Program-made: the position numbers and the translations under genes
Source: Clostridiales bacterium
GTDB lineage: Bacteria; Bacillota; Clostridia; Oscillospirales; Oscillospiraceae
Assembly (NCBI GenBank): GCA_021205695.1
Contig: JAJPXB010000033.1
Coordinates: 1-46,992 of the forward strand
Length of the DNA: 46,992 nucleotides
Reading direction: 5' to 3'
Notes under the pieces: generated by a model
Told to the model about the DNA's origin: nothing
Databases searched by the model: none
Seen by the model: the letters and a program-made list of their open reading frames with translations, nothing else
Shown: positions 7,557 to 15,909 of the stretch, in pieces
Layout: each line of letters opens with the position of its first letter
Numbering within the stretch: position 1 is the stretch's first letter

Positions 7557-8426
7557 TCACAGCATGACCTGGCCCGGGCCGGGCAGATTCATCTGGCGCT
7601 TGCGGTTGGCGGACCAGGTCAGCTTGTCCGACAGGGCCTGGGCATCTCCCCCGGCGATGGCGTCCCGGTAGGCGGAGAGATTCTGCACCAGGCGGTCGAT
7701 CTCCCGGGTGAGGGCCGGGGCATTCATGGAGAACAGCTGCGTCCACAGCTCTACGTCCAGGGCCGCCACCCGGGTGCAGTCCCGGAAGGAGCCGCCCTCA
7801 AAGCCCCTGCACTGGAACAACTCCTCATCGTCGCAGACAGACACGGCGACGATGTGCATCAGCTGACTGGTGTATGCGATGATGGCGTCATGCCGCTCCG
7901 GGGTGGTGGTCACCACATCGGAGCAGCCGATATAGGCGGAGACACGGCGCATCAGGGCGATGTGCTCCGGTGTACTGGACGCTCTGGGTGTCAGGATAAA
8001 GTGGGCCCGCTGGAACATGGTGGGAAAGGAGTGCTCGATACCTGAAAACTCCGTGCCCGCCATGGGGTGGCAGCCGATGAAGTCCACCGTCTCCGGCAGG
8101 ACCTCGGCCCCCTCCATAATGGCGGTCTTGATGCCGCCCACGTCGGTGACCAGTGCGCCTTCCCGGAACACGTCCCTGTACTGGGCCATATAGTCCACAA
8201 TGCCCTGGGGATTCATACAGAGCCAGACCATGTCCGCCTCCGGCAGCACCTCCATGGGGTCAAGGGTCACCCGGTCGCAGACCCCGTGGCTCATGGCATA
8301 GTCCGCCGTCTCCTGGCGGCGCACCACCCCCACCACGGTGAAGTCCTCAAATCCCCGGAGGGCGGCGGCCATGGAGCCGCCGATCAGCCCCAGGCCAACC
8401 ACTGCAATGATCTTTTCCCGTTGCAT
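7557..8426 (-). CDS. tyrA: Prephenate dehydrogenase
   Basis: 289 residues. TyrA oxidatively decarboxylates prephenate to 4-hydroxyphenylpyruvate for tyrosine synthesis, using NAD(P). The N-terminal Rossmann motif is VVGLGLIGGS at residues 9-18. The family motifs VTDVGGIK and HPMAGTEFSGIEHS (substrate-site His) are clear, followed by the all-helical domain with a TTPERHDAIIAYTSQLMH stretch. No fused chorismate mutase or ACT domain is present. ATG 8426 follows a GGAGG site. The gene stands alone with its own promoter at 8462-8490. Confidence 0.92.
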   Translation of the reverse strand: MQREKIIAVVGLGLIGGSMAAALRGFEDFTVVGVVRRQETADYAMSHGVCDRVTLDPMEVLPEADMVWLCMNPQGIVDYMAQYRDVFREGALVTDVGGIKTAIMEGAEVLPETVDFIGCHPMAGTEFSGIEHSFPTMFQRAHFILTPRASSTPEHIALMRRVSAYIGCSDVVTTTPERHDAIIAYTSQLMHIVAVSVCDDEELFQCRGFEGGSFRDCTRVAALDVELWTQLFSMNAPALTREIDRLVQNLSAYRDAIAGGDAQALSDKLTWSANRKRQMNLPGPGQVML

Positions 8427-8461
8427 ATCAGACGCCTCCTCTGCGGCCTCCTGTTTCGTAC

Positions 8462-8490
8462 ACTTTACCCCATTCCTGTGTGAAAGTCAA
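8462..8490 (-). promoter_or_regulatory. tyrA promoter
   Basis: On the minus strand TTGACT, a 17-base spacer and TAAAGT lie 35 bases before the tyrA ATG. The -35 box sits 4 bases after the stop codon of the upstream DUF975 gene. Confidence 0.6.
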
Positions 8491-8494
8491 GGAC

Positions 8495-9343
8495 TTACCA
8501 CTGCGGGGGCTGGCGGTCGCCTCCGTCGGGCTGCGCGGGCTGCTCTGCGGGGCGGACAGCCAGATACCACTGGGCATAGGTGAGCTCCTGATAGGGCAGG
8601 AGGAACAGATAGCAGAGGGTGGAAACGGCGGTGGTGGCAACGGTGTAGACGGCGTCGCTGCTGTTGATGAATACAAATCCAACCAGATCGACCAGGAGGC
8701 TCGCCCCCATCACCCACAGGATGAAGGAGAGATCCAGGGTGAACAGCTCCCACTTCCGGCCACGCATGGTGGCCTTGCTCCGGCGGAACGCCTCCATCAC
8801 GGAGATATCCGGGTCGTCCAGCAGGAAGTAGGGCACCAGCCGGTAACGGTAGGCGGCGATGATGCCGGGGATTATCAGCAGTAGGGACCACAGAAAAACG
8901 TAGCAGATCTCCAGGATGGCGGCCAGAATGATCTTCCCCGCCATGTAGAACCGGGAGAACAGCTCCCCGTAGCCCGGCTGCTCCCCCCGGACCACGCCCA
9001 GAGCGTAGCTGGTGTAGCCGTAACTCATCACTGTGGTGTACAGGGCCAGGATGATGGTGACAAAGAGGAAGAGGTACCCGGAGGTGCTCCGGAGCCAGGA
9101 GAGGATGGCCGCAGACGCCTGATAGATGGCGTTCACATCCTCCCCATAGCTGGCGGTATAGAACTGCGCATACAGCTCGGAAAATTCCGCCATCCACGGG
9201 CTCACCAGACTGATGACGGTGGACACCCAGTCTGTGACCAGCTGGTAGACCAGAGCTATCAGCCAGGCGGCGGGGATCGCCCGGCGCATCATGTCCTTTG
9301 AATTGGCCTTCAGCGCGGCGCGGTTGACAAATCCGTAATTCAT
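8495..9343 (-). CDS. DUF975 family integral membrane protein
   Basis: 282 residues starting MNYGFVNRAALKANSKDMM, the usual short cytoplasmic N-terminus of DUF975 proteins. About six membrane segments follow. The most conserved part is visible: LIIPGIIAAYRYRLVPYFLLDDPDISVMEAFRRSKATMRGRKWELFTLDLSFI. The family's function is unknown. I chose the ATG at 9343 rather than the in-frame ATG 66 bases upstream, because family members start at this residue and AAGGGAAG precedes it. The tail is Pro/Gln/Asp-rich (EQPAQPDGGDRQPPQW). It appears monocistronic. Confidence 0.85.
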   Translation of the reverse strand: MNYGFVNRAALKANSKDMMRRAIPAAWLIALVYQLVTDWVSTVISLVSPWMAEFSELYAQFYTASYGEDVNAIYQASAAILSWLRSTSGYLFLFVTIILALYTTVMSYGYTSYALGVVRGEQPGYGELFSRFYMAGKIILAAILEICYVFLWSLLLIIPGIIAAYRYRLVPYFLLDDPDISVMEAFRRSKATMRGRKWELFTLDLSFILWVMGASLLVDLVGFVFINSSDAVYTVATTAVSTLCYLFLLPYQELTYAQWYLAVRPAEQPAQPDGGDRQPPQW

Positions 9344-9375
9344 AACGATACACTTCCCTTTTTCGGAATAAAACC

Positions 9376-9381
9376 AGTATA
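9376..9381 (-). promoter_or_regulatory. -10 element of the DUF975 gene
   Basis: TGTGTTATACT on the minus strand gives a TATACT box with only a weak -35 (TTTCTC, 17 bases upstream). Confidence 0.35.
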
Positions 9382-9462
9382 ACACAGGCAGGGGGAAAGA
9401 GAAACCCACAAAACGGAAAAAACGGCGAAATGTCGGATGGGGAAATTTCCGCCGTCTCGCTC

Positions 9463-9491
9463 TTTACAGCCGCCGCAAGTTTCAGTATAAT
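9463..9491 (+). promoter_or_regulatory. prfB promoter
   Basis: TTTACA, a 17-base spacer and TATAAT lie 36 bases ahead of the chosen prfB start. Confidence 0.7.
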
Positions 9492-9527
9492 GTACTTTGA
9501 ATCGTAATGAAAGCGAGAGGAATTGCA

Positions 9528-10655
9528 ATGGCATCCATCAAGTTTGATGAATACAAGGGAAAGCTGAACAATCTCCAGCCCGTGCTGGAAAAGCTGGGAA
9601 AGAGCCTGAACCTGGAATCTGCGGAGCAGGAGCTTGAGATGCTCCAGGCCCAGGCCGCCTCCGACGGCTTCTGGGACGACATGGCAAAGGCCCAGAAGGT
9701 CAGCACCCGGATCAAGGTGCTCCAGGACAAGCTGGAGGCCCAGCGCCGCCGCCAGTCCCAGCTGGAGGATCTGCTGGTCCTCTGCGAGATGGGCCAGGAG
9801 GAGGACGACGACTCTATGGTAGAGGAGCTGGAGGAGGGCTTTGCCCAGCTGGAGCAAAATCTGGAAGCCGCCCGGATGCAGACCCTGTTCACCGGGGAGT
9901 ACGACAGCTCCAACGCCATCATCACCTTCCACGCCGGAGCCGGAGGCACCGAGGCCCAGGACTGGGCGCAGATGCTCTTTCGGATGTATGTCCGCTGGGG
10001 CGAGCGCCACGGCTTCACGGTAAAGACCATGGACTATCAGGACGGCGATGAGGCGGGCATCAAATCCGCCTGTCTCTCCATCGAGGGAGAGAACGCCTAC
10101 GGCTACCTCCGCTCGGAGCACGGCGTCCACCGGCTGGTGCGGGTATCCCCCTTTGACGCCAACGCCCGGCGGCAGACCTCCTTCGCCGCCATCGAGGTCA
10201 TGCCGGAGCTGGACGACGACATGGATGTGGAGATCCGCCAGGAGGACATCGAGATGCAGGTGTTCCGCTCCTCCGGCGCAGGCGGGCAGCACATCAACAA
10301 GACCTCCTCCGCCGTCCGCCTGACCCACCGGCCCACCGGCGTGGTAGTCTCCTGCCAGACCGAGCGGAGCCAGCTCCAGAACCGGGAGAACTGTATGCGG
10401 ATGCTCCGGGCCAAGCTGGTGGAGATGAAGATGCAGCAGCACGCGGAGAAGGTCTCCGACCTGAAGGGCGTACAGATGAAGATCGAGTGGGGCAGTCAGA
10501 TCCGCTCCTATGTTTTCATGCCCTATACCCTGGTAAAGGACACCCGTACCGCCTACGAGACCAGCAACGTCAACGCCGTCATGGACGGCGACCTGGACGG
10601 CTTTATCAACGCCTACCTGACCTGCGAGGCCACCGGCGAGTGGGCCACAAAATAA
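9528..10655 (+). CDS. prfB: Peptide chain release factor 2 (RF2), without programmed frameshift
   Basis: 375 residues from ATG 9528, chosen because GAGAGG lies 7 bases upstream. An earlier in-frame ATG at 9507 lacks a site. RF2 reads UAA and UGA stops and triggers peptide release on the ribosome. The codon-recognition tripeptide appears in RVSPFDANARRQTSF, and the catalytic GGQ in SSGAGGQHINKTSSAVRLTH. Most bacteria interrupt prfB near codon 25 with an in-frame UGA that needs a +1 shift. Here the region GKSLNLESAEQEL is read in one continuous frame, so the usual autoregulation is absent. Confidence 0.95.
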   Translation: MASIKFDEYKGKLNNLQPVLEKLGKSLNLESAEQELEMLQAQAASDGFWDDMAKAQKVSTRIKVLQDKLEAQRRRQSQLEDLLVLCEMGQEEDDDSMVEELEEGFAQLEQNLEAARMQTLFTGEYDSSNAIITFHAGAGGTEAQDWAQMLFRMYVRWGERHGFTVKTMDYQDGDEAGIKSACLSIEGENAYGYLRSEHGVHRLVRVSPFDANARRQTSFAAIEVMPELDDDMDVEIRQEDIEMQVFRSSGAGGQHINKTSSAVRLTHRPTGVVVSCQTERSQLQNRENCMRMLRAKLVEMKMQQHAEKVSDLKGVQMKIEWGSQIRSYVFMPYTLVKDTRTAYETSNVNAVMDGDLDGFINAYLTCEATGEWATK

Positions 10656-10691
10656 GCGCGCCCGTCCCCGCCCCCGGGCGGAGGACGGTCA

Positions 10692-10726
10692 GGCCCCCTG
10701 CCGGATGAGAAGTCCGGCAGGGGGCC
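10692..10726 (+). terminator. Terminator between prfB and the convergent histidine kinase gene
   Basis: GGCCCCCTGCCGGA pairs perfectly with TCCGGCAGGGGGCC around a 7-base loop, followed by TGTTGTCTT. It lies between converging genes and probably works in both directions. Confidence 0.75.
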
Positions 10727-10733
10727 TGTTGTC

Positions 10734-11993
10734 TTATACGGGCAGCGTCACCGTGATCAGCAGGGCGTTCCCGTCCTGGAGCGTGGCGACGATCTTTCCC
10801 CTGTGGGCGTTTACGATCATCTGGGCAATGGAGAGGCCGATGCCGTGTCCCTCCACCCGGTCGGAGCTGCGGGAAGGGTCTCCCCGGTAAAACCGGTCAA
10901 AGATGTGCTCCAGGCTCTCCTGCGTCACCCCCTCCGCCGTGTTGCGCACCATCAGCCGGAGGTTTCGTCCCGACTGCTCCAGGGTCAGGGCGATCTCTCC
11001 CCCCTCCGGGGAGTACTTCAGGGCGTTGTCCAGCAGGATGCCCGTGAGCTGGCGGATGGCGTTCTCGTCCCCGTGAAGGGTGAGCATGGGCTGGATGCGG
11101 CTTTCAAAGCGCTTGTTCTGGGTCTTTGCCAGAGCCTGGAAGGACTGGGCCGTCTCCCCCACCACGTCGGAGATGGGAAAGTCGATCATCTGGAACCGCT
11201 CCTCCCCCTCCTCCATACGGGCCAGGGCGATCAGGGCGCCAGTCAGCTCCGCCAGCCGCCCGGTCTGCCGCCGGATATCCTGGAGCCACTCGTTCTCGCC
11301 GATGTCCATCTCCAGCACCTCGGCGTCAGCGTCGATGATGGTCAGAGGAGTCTTCAGTTCGTGTCCCGCGTCGGTGATGAACCGGCGCTGCTTGTCGTAG
11401 CTCTCCGCCACGGGGCGGATGATGCGCCCGGAGAACAGGATCATCAGCAGCAGCACCGCCGCCATCCCCATAGCCGAGATGGCGCAGCTGGCCTTCAGGA
11501 AGGTGTAGAAGGTAGAGAGATTTCGCCCACAGTCCAGAAAGGTGACCAGGGTGCCGTTTTCATCGCTGGTGACGGCATAGCGGTAGGAGGAGATAAATCC
11601 CCGCTCTGCGCTCCGGCTCATCGCCTCCCGGGCGTACTCGATGGCGGCGGCGGTGTCCACGGCGGCAATTTTCCCCGTGTCCACCGTCTCCACCTCCCCT
11701 TCGCTGTTGAACTGTACGGAGAAGTACCTGGATTCATAGGGCAGTTCCGGAGACATCTCCCGCAGCTCGCCTTGAATACTGTCTGACGGAGAGCCGATCC
11801 CGTCTCCCTGCTTCAGGTCTCCCTGTCGGGGGAATTCGCCGTTGTTGTCCGCCAGGATGTCCAGCACCACGTCGGCGTCCTCCACGATCTCCCGGTAGTT
11901 CACCAGGTTGACGCTTCCCATAATGGCCAGCAGCACCGCCAGCAGAGAGAGCATGGACATGGCGATAAACTTCACCCGGAGCTTCCGGATCAT
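10734..11993 (-). CDS. Sensor histidine kinase (EnvZ/PhoR-like)
   Basis: 419 residues from ATG 11993, which overlaps the stop of the response regulator gene in an ATGA arrangement. One membrane helix spans residues 8-30 and another about 167-188, bracketing an extracellular sensing domain of roughly 135 residues. The cytoplasmic part has a short linker, the phospho-acceptor His 211 in ITDAGHELKTPLTII, the N box LLDNALKYSPEGGEI, and the G boxes including GHGIGLSIAQMIVNAHRGKI. It should phosphorylate the regulator encoded just upstream. The signal sensed is unknown and no obvious target genes are adjacent. Confidence 0.9.
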   Translation of the reverse strand: MIRKLRVKFIAMSMLSLLAVLLAIMGSVNLVNYREIVEDADVVLDILADNNGEFPRQGDLKQGDGIGSPSDSIQGELREMSPELPYESRYFSVQFNSEGEVETVDTGKIAAVDTAAAIEYAREAMSRSAERGFISSYRYAVTSDENGTLVTFLDCGRNLSTFYTFLKASCAISAMGMAAVLLLMILFSGRIIRPVAESYDKQRRFITDAGHELKTPLTIIDADAEVLEMDIGENEWLQDIRRQTGRLAELTGALIALARMEEGEERFQMIDFPISDVVGETAQSFQALAKTQNKRFESRIQPMLTLHGDENAIRQLTGILLDNALKYSPEGGEIALTLEQSGRNLRLMVRNTAEGVTQESLEHIFDRFYRGDPSRSSDRVEGHGIGLSIAQMIVNAHRGKIVATLQDGNALLITVTLPV

Positions 11994-12664
11994 GGCAGCT
12001 CCTCCAGAGAGTAACCGGCGTTCCGGGTGGCCTTGATCTGAATATTTGCGTGGAGGGCGGCGAGCTTTTTCCGCAGGTAGGAGATATACACCCAAACCAC
12101 GTTGATCTCCGCCTCGCTGTCGTAGCCCCAGATCTTCTCCAGGAACCGCTCGGTGGAGATGAGACGCTTCGGATTGGACATGAGCATCTCCAGCATCTGG
12201 AACTCCCGGTTGGCCAGCCGGAAGCTGCCCGTGGGAGAGGACAGCTCAAAGGTGGCCCGATCCAGGGTGATATTCCCCACCTGGAGCCGGGAGTCCGGCT
12301 GGGCGGTCTGGCTCCGGGTCATGACCCGGATGCGGGCCAGCAGCTCCCGGGAGTTGAAGGGCTTGGTCAGGTAGTCATTGGCCCCGCTGTCCAGGCCCAG
12401 CACCTTGTCGTCGATCTCCGATTTCGCCGTGAGGATGAGGATCGGCACCTGGTTCCCCGCCTCCCGGACGCGCCGGAGCACGGTGATGCCGTCCATCTTC
12501 GGCATCATCAGATCCAGGATGACCCCATCGTACTCCCCGTTTTCCAGCCAGGCCAGGGCCTCCGCCCCGTCATAGACCGCATCCACCGAATAATGGTTCT
12601 TCTCCAGGATGGCGACAACGGCCCTGGAGAGAGAGCGCTCGTCCTCCGCCAGCAGCAGGCGCAT
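11990..12664 (-). CDS. OmpR/PhoB-family response regulator
   Basis: 224 residues. The receiver domain (1-120) shows the acidic pocket LAEDE, phospho-acceptor Asp 51 in VILDLMMPKMDG, Thr 79 and Lys 101 (YLTKPF). The C-terminal winged-helix DNA-binding domain includes LANREFQMLEMLMSNPKRLISTERFLEKIWG and a VVWVYISYLRKKL recognition region. It is the first gene of a two-gene unit with its kinase. ATG 12664 is preceded by AAGGGGAGGGGAGC. Confidence 0.92.
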   Translation of the reverse strand: MRLLLAEDERSLSRAVVAILEKNHYSVDAVYDGAEALAWLENGEYDGVILDLMMPKMDGITVLRRVREAGNQVPILILTAKSEIDDKVLGLDSGANDYLTKPFNSRELLARIRVMTRSQTAQPDSRLQVGNITLDRATFELSSPTGSFRLANREFQMLEMLMSNPKRLISTERFLEKIWGYDSEAEINVVWVYISYLRKKLAALHANIQIKATRNAGYSLEELP

Positions 12665-12873
12665 AATGCTCCCCTCCCCTTCTTGATGATTTTTCAGTAT
12701 ATGCCGGATACCTTAAAGAGAGCTAAAACCCCCTTTTCATCAGAAATATTTTACCACATATCCCCCCGTATGTCACCTCTCCCCTCCGCCGATTTGCGGC
12801 GCCGGGCGTCACAAGTACCGGTTTTTTTCCTGCCGTGACACAGCGAAAATCATTCTGAATTTGCTCTCAGGTG
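12665..12873. other. Intergenic region between divergent units
   Basis: It separates the two-component operon (minus strand) from the Big_2 protein gene (plus strand). A TATACT box (CATATACTG on the minus strand near 12695-12705) may serve the regulator gene, but no convincing -35 is placed for it. Nothing else is recognised. Confidence 0.3.
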
Positions 12874-12902
12874 TTGACGAAGCGGGAAAAGCAAGGTATG
12901 AT
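12874..12902 (+). promoter_or_regulatory. Promoter of the Big_2 membrane protein gene
   Basis: TTGACG, a 17-base spacer and TATGAT. The transcript would carry a leader of about 108 bases before ATG 13018. Confidence 0.7.
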
Positions 12903-13017
12903 AGGGAGTAAGCACGAATCCTGCGGGACGCCGCTCCCCTGCCCGGAATCTCAGTGAACCGTCCCGGTCTGTCCGCCGGTTCTTCCATAACTCCACATCA
13001 GAAAGGAATATGCTCTC

Positions 13018-14352
13018 ATGGCTAACGACTCCAAAAACGGGACCCCGCTCGACCCCAGCCAGTCCGGCTCCGCCCGGTCCACCTCTGCAAACCGGTCGAG
13101 CTTCTCTCTGGACGATACGATCGACCTCTCCTTCACCGGCTCCACCGGCAAATCCGCCCCGGTGGACGATGCGGTCGTGGACGATATCCTGCGCTCCATC
13201 TCCGAGATGAGCGATACCCCCGTGCCGGACGCCGTCCGGACGGCCTCTCCGTCCGCCGCCAGTCAGACGCAGCCGACCTCCTCCCCCACCACCCGCTTTA
13301 CCCAGACCGCCTCCGGCCAGAAGACCGTCGGCGAGAACGAGTACCAGGCGGCGGCACGGCATCAGGGCGGTCAGGAGGCCACAGCCAACACAGCCGAGGG
13401 CGTTCAGGGCGTCGATCCCGCCTACTACGCCATGCGGGACCCCGCCCAGACCCAGTCCTTCCAGCCTGCCCGGCCCACCCACCGGGACACCGACCGCATC
13501 CCCACGCTGGTGGAGGAAAAGCCGGTGCGGAAAAAGACTGCTCTGGGCCGCGTTCTCACCTTCATCGTGGTCATTCTGGTCATTGTGGCCCTGTTTCTGG
13601 GTGTACGGATGCTCTATGTCATCGGCCCCTCCATGGGTCTTGACCTTCCCGACCTGACGCAGCTGCCGGTGATCTCCAGTCTGATCGATATGCTGCCCAG
13701 CGACGAAGAGGACTCCGCCCTGGCCACTGAGGAGACGGACAGCACCGAGGAGGAGACGGAGACGGTGACGCCCACCGCGCTCACCCTGAACTACGATGCG
13801 ATCATCCTCGCAGAGGGCGAGTCCGTAGTCATCACCGCCACGCCGGATGTGGACGGCTGGGAGGGCTCGATCACCTGGGGCACCTCCGATCAGGAGGGGG
13901 CCATCTTCTCCATCACCCAGCTCAGCGCCACTACCGCCGAGATCGCCTATGTGGGCGAGGGACGGGGCGCCGTCTCCGCCGTGGCAGGGGACGTGGTGGT
14001 CACCTGTCAGGTCACCTGCGAGGCCGCTGACGCCGAGGAGGACGATCTGGACGTCACCAGCGAGACAGAGGCGGAGACCGACGGCGCCGAAGCGGATACC
14101 ACAGAGGAGGATACCGCCGAAGCAGAGCACATCGACATCGTACTGAATAAGGACGACTTCACCCTGAATGTGGGCGAGAGCTACCAGCTGATGGACGAGA
14201 ACGCCGATCAGGTCACATGGACCTCCTCCAACACCTCGGTGGCCACCGTCAGCGACAGCGGCGTCGTCACCGCAGTCTCCTCCGGCTCTGCCACCATCAC
14301 CGCCACCGGCCCGGACGGCACCACCGCCTCCTCTATCGCACGGGTACGGTAA
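13018..14352 (+). CDS. Membrane-anchored protein with bacterial Ig-like (Big_2) domain
   Basis: 444 residues in three parts. Residues 1-170 are hydrophilic, Ser/Thr/Gln-rich and probably disordered, with no signal peptide. A single membrane helix lies at about 178-200 (LTFIVVILVIVALFLGV) after a basic VRKKTALGR, which predicts N-terminus inside and C-terminus outside. The exterior part has a first Ig-like repeat (LTLNYDAIILAEGESVVITA), an acidic Thr/Glu spacer, and a clear Big_2 domain with WTSSNTSVATVSDSGVVTAV. Such domains usually mediate surface contacts. The long cytoplasmic tail on a type II protein is unusual for an adhesin. AAAGGA precedes the ATG. Confidence 0.75.
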   Translation: MANDSKNGTPLDPSQSGSARSTSANRSSFSLDDTIDLSFTGSTGKSAPVDDAVVDDILRSISEMSDTPVPDAVRTASPSAASQTQPTSSPTTRFTQTASGQKTVGENEYQAAARHQGGQEATANTAEGVQGVDPAYYAMRDPAQTQSFQPARPTHRDTDRIPTLVEEKPVRKKTALGRVLTFIVVILVIVALFLGVRMLYVIGPSMGLDLPDLTQLPVISSLIDMLPSDEEDSALATEETDSTEEETETVTPTALTLNYDAIILAEGESVVITATPDVDGWEGSITWGTSDQEGAIFSITQLSATTAEIAYVGEGRGAVSAVAGDVVVTCQVTCEAADAEEDDLDVTSETEAETDGAEADTTEEDTAEAEHIDIVLNKDDFTLNVGESYQLMDENADQVTWTSSNTSVATVSDSGVVTAVSSGSATITATGPDGTTASSIARVR

Positions 14353-14379
14353 TCATAAGAGGACAGCTCCAAAATGTAC

Positions 14380-14420
14380 AACGCCTCTCTGAGACGGCAA
14401 AGCCGTTTCAGAGAGGCGTT
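14380..14420 (+). terminator. Hairpin 1 after the Big_2 gene
   Basis: AACGCCTCTCTGA pairs with TCAGAGAGGCGTT, with an inner ACGGC/GCCGT stem. It lies 27 bases past the stop codon. Confidence 0.6.
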
Positions 14421-14421
14421 T

Positions 14422-14452
14422 CAGCGTGTCAAAAATCCTTTTTGACACGCTG
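14422..14452 (+). terminator. Hairpin 2: perfect 14-bp inverted repeat
   Basis: CAGCGTGTCAAAAA and TTTTTGACACGCTG form a perfect 14-bp stem with a 3-base loop, directly after hairpin 1. The arm resembles a motif found at two other gene ends in this window. Confidence 0.6.
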
Positions 14453-14455
14453 AGT

Positions 14456-14496
14456 ACGATTTTTGAGCTTTAGAAAAGTTCTAAAAATCGTTTTTT
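14456..14496 (+). terminator. Intrinsic terminator (hairpin 3 with U-tract)
   Basis: ACGATTTTT pairs with AAAAATCGT and is followed by six T. With hairpins 1 and 2 it makes a triple stack downstream of the Big_2 gene. Confidence 0.6.
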
Positions 14497-14729
14497 CATT
14501 GCACGCGAAGGGGGTTTTTTGTCCCCTCCTCCGCACCCCTGCTACTCTTTTGACAGTCTACAACCCATCCCGGCTTCCCAAACGGGCTTTCCGCCCCCTT
14601 CTTGTCGGCGTCGCACTTGCCCCGACCTTTCCGATCTTCCGCAGCAGGTTGCTCTCCGGACGCCAGCGCAGCTGTGCCGGCGATACCTGTCCCTGTCCGG
14701 GCGTCTCCTTGTCATCCGTTCCATAAAGC
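14497..14729. other. Intergenic stretch, no gene seen
   Basis: C/T-rich on the plus strand, with short open frames of poor coding character only. A TTTTGACAGTCT element at 14548-14558 resembles the terminator-linked motif. Nothing else is recognised. Confidence 0.3.
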
Positions 14730-14770
14730 AGCACCCCCATTTCCGGTGCTATGCCGGAAATGGGGGTGCT
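14730..14770 (-). terminator. Terminator of the NlpC/P60 gene
   Basis: AGCACCCCCATTTCCGG pairs perfectly with CCGGAAATGGGGGTGCT around a 7-base loop, 65 bases downstream of the NlpC/P60 stop on the minus strand. The following bases are GCTTTATGG. Confidence 0.7.
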
Positions 14771-14835
14771 GTATGGCCTTTCGCCGACCTGGCCCGGAGA
14801 GCGGGCTTTCCGGGCCGTCAGACAGCTTATTCCTG

Positions 14836-15867
14836 TCACACAAGGCGGCGGATGGTGATGATCTTGGAAAAATTCACGTTGGTATAGCAAATACCCTTGC
14901 GGCTGTTGAGGGCGTTGATGATCTTGCCGTTGCCGGCATAGATGCCCACATGTCCGCTGTAGCACACCACGTCTCCCACCTGTATATCGCTGTAGGAGAC
15001 GGCGGTTCCGTAGCTTCGAATGGCGTAGGAGCTGTGGGGCAGGCTGACGCCGAAGGCGGCATAAATCTGCATGACGAAGCCGGAACAGTCACAGCCGTTG
15101 GTCAGGCTGGTGCCGCCCCAGACATATCGATTGCCCAGGAACTGCTGTGCATAGGCCAGCACCGCCTCTCCGACGGTCATCACCGGATTTTCTACGATGT
15201 ACTCCTCTGAAGCGGACAGGTAATCACAGGACACATACCCGGTCTCCCCCTCATAGGTCACCTGGAGCCATCCGTCCACTCCGGCCGTCTCCGGCTCCAG
15301 CTCGGTGCCGGCAGGCAACACGTCGCAGACCTTGCTCTTTGTGGAGGCCTCTGCCCGAAGGTTCAGTTTGGCGGTCGTGACCACCGTGGCGTCCACGTTC
15401 TCCAGCGGCAGGTACCCGGTTTCACCTCCCACAGAGACGAGATACCAGCCGTCCCCGTAGCCCAGGATCTCCAGCTCGTCCCCCTGGTTCAGCATCTCCA
15501 CCGGCGTGCCCTCCTCAGAGGGAGTCTCCCGCAGGACCGCTGCCACAGACAGCAGCCTGGCTGTGCCCTGAGATTCCAGCGTCACATTTTCCAGGGAGAT
15601 GTAGCCGGTATAAACCTCATCGCCATCCTCATAGGCTGCCTCTGCCAGCGCTCCGTCCCGGGAGAGGAGGACGATCTCGTCCCCGCATTCCAGGGCGACG
15701 ACCTCATCCGACTGGCTGTCCGCCTCTTCCAGCAGGGCGCAATCCGTGTTCAGCGTGGCCTCGCAGAGGATGTCGGCAGCATCGGCGGCCAGAGCCGCCG
15801 ATGTCATCACAGCCAGTGAAGCGCCGGTGAGGGCGAGGGTCATTAAAATCTTTCGTACGGGAACCAT
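14836..15867 (-). CDS. Secreted NlpC/P60 peptidoglycan hydrolase with SH3 domains
   Basis: 343 residues. A signal peptide ends near ALAADA (about residue 28). Residues 30-220 hold three bacterial SH3-like repeats (for example EILGYGDGWYLVSVGGETGYLPLENV and LNLRAEASTKSKVCDVLPAGTEL), which bind cell-wall peptides. The C-terminal NlpC/P60 domain has catalytic Cys 261 in GCDCSGFVMQIY, His 306 in SGHVGIYAG and a polar third residue Asn 318. It should cleave peptide bonds in peptidoglycan outside the cell. ATG 15867 follows TGGAGG. It is 42 bases downstream of the small gene at 15910 and probably shares its promoter. Confidence 0.9.
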   Translation of the reverse strand: MVPVRKILMTLALTGASLAVMTSAALAADAADILCEATLNTDCALLEEADSQSDEVVALECGDEIVLLSRDGALAEAAYEDGDEVYTGYISLENVTLESQGTARLLSVAAVLRETPSEEGTPVEMLNQGDELEILGYGDGWYLVSVGGETGYLPLENVDATVVTTAKLNLRAEASTKSKVCDVLPAGTELEPETAGVDGWLQVTYEGETGYVSCDYLSASEEYIVENPVMTVGEAVLAYAQQFLGNRYVWGGTSLTNGCDCSGFVMQIYAAFGVSLPHSSYAIRSYGTAVSYSDIQVGDVVCYSGHVGIYAGNGKIINALNSRKGICYTNVNFSKIITIRRLV

Positions 15868-15909
15868 AAAACCTCCAGGTAGTGCGGGGTGGTGCGGGGA
15901 AAGGAAAAA

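Noticed and set aside
9507-9527. Programmed +1 frameshift or upstream start in prfB
   Set aside because: The frame is continuous through the usual frameshift region, and the upstream ATG lacks a ribosome site.
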